Assembly: GCA_002299555.1 (NCBI GenBank)
Contig: DBOL01000069.1
Coordinates: 1 to 29,326 of the forward strand
From: Candidatus Aminicenantes bacterium UBA647
GTDB lineage: Bacteria; Acidobacteriota; Aminicenantia; UBA2199
DNA: 29,326 nt
Direction: 5' to 3'
A program made the translations under genes and the position numbers. Under the pieces are notes generated by a model that saw only the letters and a list, made by a program, of their open reading frames with translations, had not been told where the DNA came from and made no database searches. Of this stretch, positions 23,802 to 29,326 are shown piece after piece; within the stretch, counting starts at the first letter, position 1; every line of letters begins with the position of its first letter.

Positions 23802-25220
23802 CTACTCATCTATAATATCTTTCAGGATATTCAATGCTTCATCACTGTCCGATTGGCCAAGCCAGAAGATCGCTTTCTTCCTCAATCCGGGATCTTTTTC
23901 ATTTTTTGCCAGGTGAGAAATGAACTTCAAAGCTTCTTTGGAATCGGTTTGAGCAAGATTGAATATTATCTTTTCTTTTAATTCCCTGGTTTTCTCTTTT
24001 TTGTAAATATCAATTAGGAAATCAGTGCCTTTATCGGAATCTGATTGTCCGATGCTGAATAGGATTTTCCCCTTCAACTTCTGATCAGTTTCTTTTCTGT
24101 AGACATCAAAAAGGTATTTTACACTTTTTGCAGAATCATGTTGACCTATCCAGAATATCGCTTTCTCTCTTACTTCAGGATCCTTGTCGTTCTGAGAGAT
24201 ATAAACAAGTTTCTTTACGGCATTATCGTAATCTACCTGTGATATAGAAAAAACGAGGTCTTTTCTGAATTTACTGTCCGAACTGTTCTTATATATATCG
24301 AAAAGAAGTTCCGATGTATCCTCTTCATCAATTTGTCCGATCCAGAATGCTGCACTTTTTTTCAATTCATAGTTCTTATCATTTTTTGCAATTGAAACAA
24401 GTTTGTTTATGGATGATTTTGATTCGTTCTGAGAGATAGAGAACAATAATTTCTTTTTCAGCTTGAAATTTTTCTCATTATCGTACATATCGATTATCGC
24501 TTTTCCACTCTCTTTGGTGTCCATCTGTCCAAGCCAGAATATCGCTTTTTCCTTGATTATCAGGCTTTTGTCATTTCGTGCAATATTGATCAAAAAAGGA
24601 ATTACTTCTTTATCATCATGCTGACTTATAATAAAGAGTGCTTTCTCCCGCATCCGTGTATCTTTATTCTCCTTTAATATCTTTTTCAATATCGGAAACG
24701 CCTTGTCACTGTCCATATGAAGCAGAGCATCCAATGCCCACATCTTTACATTACCTTCTTTCTCTGCATCAGCTGCGGCACCTCTTCTAAGGTATTTTCT
24801 GTAACTTCTATTCCCTAATCCGGAAAGGGATTCTGCGATCTCCATCCTCAATATCTTGGCATCTTCAATCCAGGTACTGGTTTTAAAACCGTCAAGCAGT
24901 TCATTCAACTCCTTGATAGCTTCTTCGTTCAGACTGATCTTTGCGGCTCTCTCTCCCATCTCAGTTCCCATCTTTGACAGAGAATATGAGAGCCAGTATA
25001 AGGAATCATCAAGATAGTCACTCTTCCTGAACTTCTCCTGAAATATTTTCAGAGTTGCGACTGCTCTTGTCCAATCCTTCTCGTAGATCAGTTTTTTCGC
25101 TTTTTTAAACTCTTCATGGTCCTTCTTATCAGCAGAATCCAATGGTGTTGCGAATATTAATGTGGCCAATAAAGCTGGCACCATTAGTAACCTTGTCAAT
25201 TTAAATAATTTTCTTTTCAT
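23802..25220 (-). CDS. exported HEAT-repeat protein (longer paralogue) with TPR-like N-terminus
   Basis: A 472-residue secreted protein. The signal peptide is 1-30. Residues about 33-130 look like tetratricopeptide or YfiO-type repeats (FKKAKKLIYEKDWTRAV, LDDSLYWLSYSL). HEAT repeats then occupy about 165-472 with an exact 32-residue period; the repeat-final glutamines are Q200, Q232, Q264, Q296, Q328, Q360, Q392, Q424 and Q456. Repeats alternate between FWLGQ and FSISQ signatures, so the true unit is about 64 residues; the alternation slips once, near 424 (FNLAQ). The sequence ends 16 residues after the last FWLGQ. It is the third gene of a sigma/anti-sigma/HEAT/HEAT operon (gap 12 bases, AAAGGAG site). 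Confidence 0.83.
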   Translation of the reverse strand: MKRKLFKLTRLLMVPALLATLIFATPLDSADKKDHEEFKKAKKLIYEKDWTRAVATLKIFQEKFRKSDYLDDSLYWLSYSLSKMGTEMGERAAKISLNEEAIKELNELLDGFKTSTWIEDAKILRMEIAESLSGLGNRSYRKYLRRGAAADAEKEGNVKMWALDALLHMDSDKAFPILKKILKENKDTRMREKALFIISQHDDKEVIPFLINIARNDKSLIIKEKAIFWLGQMDTKESGKAIIDMYDNEKNFKLKKKLLFSISQNESKSSINKLVSIAKNDKNYELKKSAAFWIGQIDEEDTSELLFDIYKNSSDSKFRKDLVFSISQVDYDNAVKKLVYISQNDKDPEVREKAIFWIGQHDSAKSVKYLFDVYRKETDQKLKGKILFSIGQSDSDKGTDFLIDIYKKEKTRELKEKIIFNLAQTDSKEALKFISHLAKNEKDPGLRKKAIFWLGQSDSDEALNILKDIIDE

Positions 25221-25232
25221 TTTGTGTCTCCT

Positions 25233-25964
25233 TTAGATCCGTTGGGATCTTTTTACTTTATTTTTAAATAGATCTATTTTTAATGGAATATTCCTTTGCC
25301 TGATCATTCCCTGAAGAGTTCTCAGGGAATCTTTTTCACCCGGAGCTGTATTCTTGATCTCTGTAAGAATAAGTTCCAGTTCTTCGAGAAGTGTTGCCAG
25401 ATAAGGTTCTTTTTCTGTCGATACATGTCTCTTTAAAAGTCTGGTCTTGTCAAGCATCCCCTTTATTATTTCCTTATCGACCGGGCCTCCGTTTCCGTTG
25501 GATGCGGGTATTGTATAGTTCGCATAGTCCAGCATTACCGGTTTCACATCTTCAAAATAGTTGCTCACGTAAAGAAAGTTACTATTCTTTTTTTTCTGAT
25601 GCAGAGGTCCGGTGATATCCTTCGGCGATCCCTTGAAAAACGTACCGATCCCAATTCCTGCAAACAATATTAATAATGACATTGCAAATGAAAGAGTTTT
25701 TGAGGGGAGTGGGAAAAGTGTCCAGCCCTCCTTCTTTGATCTTTTGACCTCTCTGTTTATGTCTGTCCAGTATCTATCCCATGCAGGATCGAATTCTTCC
25801 GGAACTGAGTCAGAAATATCGGAGAACATTTTTTTGTTCTCCTCCATGAATTCCCGGCAATGTTCACATGATGGCAAATGGTTATTAAGAATTTTCTCAT
25901 CTTTTTCAGAAAGTTCGTTATAAAGAAAAAGGATTATGTTATTTTCATAGTGTTTACATTTCAT
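25233..25964 (-). CDS. zinc-finger anti-sigma factor of the HEAT operon
   Basis: A 243-residue protein. The zinc-binding N-terminus uses C3, H29, C33 and C36 (HLPSCEHC). A single transmembrane helix is at about 92-111 (FAMSLLILFAGIGIGTFF). The outer part of about 130 residues ends in a helical pattern (LEELELILTEI, then MIRQRNIPLKIDLF) that I associate with zf-HC2 anti-sigma proteins of Acidobacteria-type operons. The gap to the sigma gene is two bases. It is predicted to bind and silence the neighbouring ECF sigma factor, with the outer domain sensing the envelope state, perhaps through the HEAT proteins. Confidence 0.82.
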   Translation of the reverse strand: MKCKHYENNIILFLYNELSEKDEKILNNHLPSCEHCREFMEENKKMFSDISDSVPEEFDPAWDRYWTDINREVKRSKKEGWTLFPLPSKTLSFAMSLLILFAGIGIGTFFKGSPKDITGPLHQKKKNSNFLYVSNYFEDVKPVMLDYANYTIPASNGNGGPVDKEIIKGMLDKTRLLKRHVSTEKEPYLATLLEELELILTEIKNTAPGEKDSLRTLQGMIRQRNIPLKIDLFKNKVKRSQRI

Positions 25965-25966
25965 GA

Positions 25967-26542
25967 TTATTTCTCCGTAAGTGAAAGTTTTAATTCACTT
26001 CTGATAGCTCTGACTGCTCTGAAAAGCTGGGTCTTTACATTTCCCTCACTGCATCCAAGTGAATCTGCGATCTCTCTTATCTTCATCTGCTGCTGATGTT
26101 TTAATGTGAATATCAGTTTCTGTCTTGGTGCGAGGGTTGATATTGCTTCTGATATTTTGTCATCTTTCTCTTTATTAATGACCTTATCCTCCGGGTCAGT
26201 ACCGGATCCGCTTTTGTCCTCGAAATTACTTTCATCAATATCTGTGTACCTGTGTTTTTTCTCTTTCCGGAGGAAGTCAATGGAAGAGTTCATTCCGATC
26301 CTGTATAACCACGAGGGGAATTTTTTTGGTTCTTTAAGTTTGTTCTTTTGTAATGCAGAGAAAGCAGTTATGAAGGTATCGTGAAGTATCTCTTCAGCGT
26401 CCTCTCGGTTTCTTGTATACCCTAGTGCCAGATTCATAATTTTTTCCTTGTTCATGTCGTATAATGTTCTCATTGCATTATTATTGCCCGATTTTGCCAG
26501 ATCTACGATCCGGCTAATTCTGTCTTCCATATATATAGACAT
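25967..26542 (-). CDS. ECF-type RNA polymerase sigma factor of the HEAT operon
   Basis: A 191-residue ECF sigma factor. Region 2 is at about 20-95 (NREDAEEILHDTFITAF, then FPSWLYRIGMNSSIDFLR), with region 4 at about 137-184 (LAPRQKLIFTLKHQQ, then IREIADSLGCSEGNVKTQL). The start is either ATG 26542 or ATG 26530, since no clear ribosome-binding site precedes either. A weak ECF-like promoter (TGTCAAC, then TGTC at 26538-26541 on the minus strand) overlaps the first ATG; if real, it would favour 26530. It belongs to a different subtype from the sigma factor at 16672-17265, as the linker and region 2.3-2.4 residues differ. Confidence 0.87.
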   Translation of the reverse strand: MSIYMEDRISRIVDLAKSGNNNAMRTLYDMNKEKIMNLALGYTRNREDAEEILHDTFITAFSALQKNKLKEPKKFPSWLYRIGMNSSIDFLRKEKKHRYTDIDESNFEDKSGSGTDPEDKVINKEKDDKISEAISTLAPRQKLIFTLKHQQQMKIREIADSLGCSEGNVKTQLFRAVRAIRSELKLSLTEK

Positions 26543-26597
26543 AATTCATTTAGAAATTGTTGACAAGAAAAATAAACAAAAGTGAAATATTTTTTGT

Positions 26598-26703
26598 GGA
26601 CGGTTCTAAACTATGCGTACACAAAGAATAGTAAGATTAAGTTGTATTTGGAATTTAGATTGTTTTAGTGGCTAAATTTTGTTTACAGAATTTAGAACTG
26701 TCC
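26598..26703. repeat. 106-bp element with 13-bp imperfect terminal inverted repeats
   Basis: GGACGGTTCTAAA (26598-26610) and TTTAGAACTGTCC (26691-26703) are inverted repeats with one mismatch, enclosing AT-rich DNA with no open frame. This has the shape of a small non-autonomous element (MITE). From memory, similar GGAC(A/G)GTTCT ends border Y1/REP-type transposase genes in some anaerobes. No target-site duplication is evident, and I cannot check for other copies. Confidence 0.4.
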
Positions 26704-26742
26704 CTGTTTTTCATATTATTTTTGAAAAAGAGGGGGGATCAA

Positions 26743-26785
26743 ATAAGTAGCCATATCTGAAAGCTTTACAGATATGACTACTTAT
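26743..26785 (-). terminator. 17-bp hairpin after the OPA transporter gene
   Basis: ATAAGTAG and CATATCTG (26743-26759) pair with CAGATATG and CTACTTAT (26769-26785), with a single C-A mismatch and nine-base loop. It begins 27 bases past the transporter stop. The U-tract in the minus direction is delayed (after CCCCCC), so termination may be weak. Confidence 0.5.
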
Positions 26786-26811
26786 CTATATAAAGTTTAA
26801 TATTAGTTATT

Positions 26812-28107
26812 TTATGTAGCTTTTATATTCTTTTTGTCTTTCAGGATCCAAATTAGAGAGACCATGACAGCGGCAAAGAAAGCACCGAATATCCAGAAAT
26901 AAAAAGCGGCATCCCAGCTGAATTTTTCAATCAGGATTCCAGTCCCGACTCCTGTCAGACTGGCTCCGAGATAACCCATTGCATCAATAAAACCGGTTAC
27001 TGATGAGGCTGCCTTACGGGATCCCAGGTCAGCGGGCAGTGCTGCCACAAGCAGAATATGTGGTCCGAATGTGAAGAACCCGATAAACAGAAGACATATA
27101 AGACTTAGTATCCAGTTATCATTTGGAATGATCCTGAAAACATAGCAGGAAATCCCAAGTAGGACTAGCATGATAAAAGCAACAGGAGCACGTTTGTTCT
27201 TGAAAACATTGTCAGAAGCCCATCCTGCAAAGATAGCTCCCAATCCACCTGCTATAGGGAATGCTACTGCTTTATATGCAGCCATGGATATTGAAGCACC
27301 CTGCACTTCAAACATATAAGTGGGTGCCCATGACATAAAGCCGTATCTTACAATATTCAGCCCGAATAGTCCGAAAGCTGCTAACCAGACATAGGGATTC
27401 ATAAGAGTGATCTTTAGAGTATTTTTAAATCCGATATGAGTATCTTCCCTGATCTCAGAAGAAATGACTCCGCTCTCCTGTTCCTCTACACTCGGCAATC
27501 CGATCTCTTCAGGAGCATTACGTGCTCTTTTGTACCAGTGTAAAGCAAGAAAAACACAAACTATTGCAGGGATCCAGAAAGTATATCTCCAACCCAAATT
27601 CTCAGCTATATATCCTGCAAGTAACCAGGAAAAAGCTCCTCCCAGAATATAGCTTGTTCCGAGACGTCCGGCTGTCTTTCCTCTTATATTGGCCGGGAAC
27701 CAATTGGCCATTGCTTTAACAGTCGGACCCCAACCCATTGCCTGAAAATAGCCGTTAATTCCCCAAACGACGATCATTAATCCTATTATTCCTCCGGTAA
27801 AACCAAAAAGGATGTTCATCCCTGCCGAAGTAAGCAAACCTATAGTAATGATCAGTCTTGAATTAAGTTTATCTCCCAATTGACCGTTAATGAACTGACC
27901 GACTGCATACATAAGAAAGAGGCTGCTCAGCACTAATCCCATATCTGATTTTGAGAGTGAGAACTCTTTCATTATTTCCGGCATCGCAATAGAAATATTA
28001 ACTCTCAGGAGATAGAAGGATGCATATGTTACCCACATCATCCAGAACATTTTTTTCTGCCACTTGGCAAGCTGCAGTTTCACATTTGAATCAATTTTTT
28101 TTTCCAT
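26812..28107 (-). CDS. OPA-family (GlpT/UhpT-like) MFS transporter
   Basis: A 431-residue inner-membrane transporter with twelve predicted helices. Family signals are the TM1 phrase YASFYLLRVNISIAMP, the loop 2-3 GQLGDKLNSR, and MGWGPTVKAMANWFP in TM4-5, as in GlpT-type organophosphate:phosphate antiporters. The start at ATG 28107 has GGAGG five bases upstream; ATGs at 28119 and 28128 lie before or inside that site. The 5' end overlaps the stop of the cytidylyltransferase gene by 17 bases, so the two are translationally linked. The likely substrate is glycerol 3-phosphate or another phosphorylated compound. Confidence 0.85.
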   Translation of the reverse strand: MEKKIDSNVKLQLAKWQKKMFWMMWVTYASFYLLRVNISIAMPEIMKEFSLSKSDMGLVLSSLFLMYAVGQFINGQLGDKLNSRLIITIGLLTSAGMNILFGFTGGIIGLMIVVWGINGYFQAMGWGPTVKAMANWFPANIRGKTAGRLGTSYILGGAFSWLLAGYIAENLGWRYTFWIPAIVCVFLALHWYKRARNAPEEIGLPSVEEQESGVISSEIREDTHIGFKNTLKITLMNPYVWLAAFGLFGLNIVRYGFMSWAPTYMFEVQGASISMAAYKAVAFPIAGGLGAIFAGWASDNVFKNKRAPVAFIMLVLLGISCYVFRIIPNDNWILSLICLLFIGFFTFGPHILLVAALPADLGSRKAASSVTGFIDAMGYLGASLTGVGTGILIEKFSWDAAFYFWIFGAFFAAVMVSLIWILKDKKNIKAT

Positions 28108-28531
28108 TGTTTCCTCCATTCTGTTCAAAGATTTTATTTTTTATACTTGTTGATGACTGAGTAGGAAAATAAGGAAGAACTATAACTTTTCCTCCGATCT
28201 CCTTCATGACTGCATCTGCTTCCTCAATAGCTTCTTCCGTATGGCTTGTACTCTCCATTAGAATATCAGGTTTAATTCTCTTCACATTAGGGAGAGGTGA
28301 ATATGTCTCCTGCGCAACGACAACATCGACATGCTCTATCGCATATGCAAGTTCGACCCTCTCGTCAAATGACAATATCGGCTTTTTCTTTAATTCCATT
28401 ACAGCTTCATCGGTAAGAATTCCAACGATAAGCTTCCCATCTTTTCCTGCGATAGATTTAGCGTTCTTCATCATTAAAAGGTGCCCCTTATGTACGATGT
28501 CAAGGACATAGTAAGAATAGACTAATTTCAA
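28091..28531 (-). CDS. TagD-like glycerol-3-phosphate/alcohol-phosphate cytidylyltransferase
   Basis: A 146-residue nucleotidyltransferase of the cytidylyltransferase superfamily. HxGH is seen as HKGH at about 14-17; LIVGILTDEAV is the second strand, SFDERVELAYAIEHVDVVV the next helix and strand, and the C-terminal signature is SSTSIKNKI, equivalent to the ISTTxI motif. Similarity extends to TagD (CDP-glycerol synthesis) and to the N-terminal domain of some PEP mutases, so phosphonate metabolism is an alternative. The start is TTG 28531, with AAAGGAG eight bases upstream and no ATG available. It would activate the phosphorylated compound brought in by the coupled transporter. Confidence 0.78.
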   Translation of the reverse strand: MKLVYSYYVLDIVHKGHLLMMKNAKSIAGKDGKLIVGILTDEAVMELKKKPILSFDERVELAYAIEHVDVVVAQETYSPLPNVKRIKPDILMESTSHTEEAIEEADAVMKEIGGKVIVLPYFPTQSSTSIKNKIFEQNGGNNGKKN

Positions 28532-28550
28532 TTGATTTCTCCTTTAGTTT

Positions 28551-28579
28551 ATTTAATAAGTTTTTTTGTTTTGTGTAAA
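28551..28579 (-). promoter_or_regulatory. sigma70-type promoter of the cytidylyltransferase/transporter operon
   Basis: On the minus strand TTTACA (28574-28579), a 17-base spacer and TTAAAT (28551-28556) lie just upstream of the AAAGGAG site. The -35 is close to consensus, the -10 is weaker. Confidence 0.45.
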
Positions 28580-28682
28580 TATCTGATTCTGGTAAAAACA
28601 TTTTAATATGAATTTTTTCTTGATATTTGATTTTAGCAGATAATTTTTTTTAAATACAGAACATTCTGAAGAGAAATCATTT

Positions 28683-28711
28683 TTGACAAAGGGAGGGAAA
28701 CAAAATACAAT
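28683..28711 (+). promoter_or_regulatory. strong sigma70 promoter of uvrA
   Basis: TTGACA (28683-28688), a 17-base spacer and TACAAT (28706-28711) nearly match consensus. Transcription should begin near 28718, about 23 bases before the uvrA ATG. I see no LexA-type palindrome over it. Confidence 0.75.
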
Positions 28712-28740
28712 TAGGTGTTTTACAAATCGGAAAATTTTCA

Positions 28741-29326
28741 ATGAAAAATATAGTGATAAAAGGTGCCAGGGAGCACAATCTTCAGAATATAAACATAGAA
28801 CTTCCCAGAGATAAGTTCATAGTGATAACAGGACTATCAGGGAGTGGGAAATCAACCCTTGCTTTCGATACAATTTATGCTGAAGGGCAACGGAGATATG
28901 TCGAATCTTTATCTGCATATGCCAGGCAATTCCTCGGACAGATGAACAAGCCTGATGTAGATTCCATCGAAGGTCTTTCTCCTGCAATATCGATCGAACA
29001 GAAAACAACGAGTAAGAATCCCAGGAGTACAGTAGGGACGGTAACTGAAATATATGACTATCTCAGATTATTGTACGCAAGGATAGGTACTCCATATTGT
29101 CCTGATCATGGGATTAAGATAGAAGCACAATCTCCGTCGAAAATAGCGGAAAAGGCTGGGAAAGGGATGACCGGCATCGTTACTGTTCTGGCTCCGGTCG
29201 TGAGACAGAAAAAAGGTACATACGAAAAATTGATTGAAGATCTGAATAAAGAGGGATATCTCAGAGTCAGGGTCAATGGTGTTATATACAGAACTGATGA
29301 AAAAATTGAGCTGGAAAGATATAAAA
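28741..29326 (+). CDS. uvrA: excinuclease ABC subunit A (5' part, runs off the window)
   Basis: The first 195 codons of UvrA, the damage-recognising ATPase of nucleotide excision repair, which dimerises and loads UvrB. It starts KNIVIKGAREHNLQNI, with the first Walker A GLSGSGKST at 31-39, AFDTIYAEGQRRYVESLSAY, and ARQFLGQM. IEGLSPAISIEQKTT and TVTEIYDYLRLLYARIG are family hallmarks, followed by CPDHG, as in many bacterial UvrAs. The start ATG 28741 gives the standard N-terminus; only a weak GGA is found before it. The open frame continues past 29326, and the zinc fingers and second ATPase domain are outside the window. Confidence 0.97.
   Translation, partial: MKNIVIKGAREHNLQNINIELPRDKFIVITGLSGSGKSTLAFDTIYAEGQRRYVESLSAYARQFLGQMNKPDVDSIEGLSPAISIEQKTTSKNPRSTVGTVTEIYDYLRLLYARIGTPYCPDHGIKIEAQSPSKIAEKAGKGMTGIVTVLAPVVRQKKGTYEKLIEDLNKEGYLRVRVNGVIYRTDEKIELERYK

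Noticed and set aside
22673..25220. CRISPR-like or tandem DNA repeat
   Set aside because: Regular recurrence of similar bases comes from the 96-base HEAT coding period; the repeats are diverged at DNA level and in frame.
28817..29008. Minus-strand frame inside uvrA
   Set aside because: It is antisense to highly conserved uvrA codons.

Overview
The window is AT-rich bacterial DNA, densely coding on both strands, with a mostly complete gene complement and no rRNA, tRNA, CRISPR array or intact transposase that I could see. The organism is probably diderm: there is a Tat-type signal, a set of type II/IV pilus pseudopilins, ComEA, and two ECF sigma/zinc-finger anti-sigma pairs tied to exported proteins. 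Acetolactate synthase, aldehyde dehydrogenase and COG3379-like AlkP proteins fit many uncultivated anaerobic lineages. Nothing here fixes the phylum and I do not guess one.

Layout. 1-3207: tail of an upstream terminator, then a two-gene operon of an acetolactate-synthase-like ThDP enzyme and an aldehyde dehydrogenase. 3340-4936 (minus): an HU-type DNA-binding protein and an exported S9-type peptidase/esterase. 5073-10183 (plus): an operon of two AlkP-superfamily hydrolases, a 62-residue protein and a three-TM membrane protein with an insertase-like layout. 10180-13629 (minus): four minor pseudopilins and one unrecognised two-repeat protein. 13943-16147 (plus): ComEA-like HhH protein, a DUF6429-like protein, a SAM methyltransferase that seems to start at ATT, and a sugar-nucleotidyltransferase. 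16148-19107 (minus): GT2 glycosyltransferase, an exported protein, ECF sigma and anti-sigma. 19413-22628 (plus): the most novel locus, four tightly coupled genes with no permease. 22673-26542 (minus): ECF sigma, anti-sigma and two secreted HEAT-repeat paralogues. 26812-28531 (minus): a TagD-like cytidylyltransferase and an organophosphate-type MFS transporter. 28741 to the end (plus): the start of uvrA.

How the genes may work together. The 19.4-22.6 kb operon combines a cytoplasmic substrate-binding-protein fold, a HypB/UreG-like GTPase with CxxC motifs, a soluble ABC ATPase and a zinc ribbon. The first and third gene products both begin with a DUF1858-like helical module. I read it as an intracellular metal- or ligand-handling machine rather than a transporter; this is inference. 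The two ECF loci look like independent envelope-stress or surface-sensing circuits. One has a SigW-like promoter upstream of its own operon and a terminator-shaped hairpin inside the sigma gene. The other controls an unusual 32-residue-period HEAT pair. The AlkP operon pairs one probably cytoplasm-facing enzyme with one Tat-exported enzyme, next to a candidate insertase-like protein.
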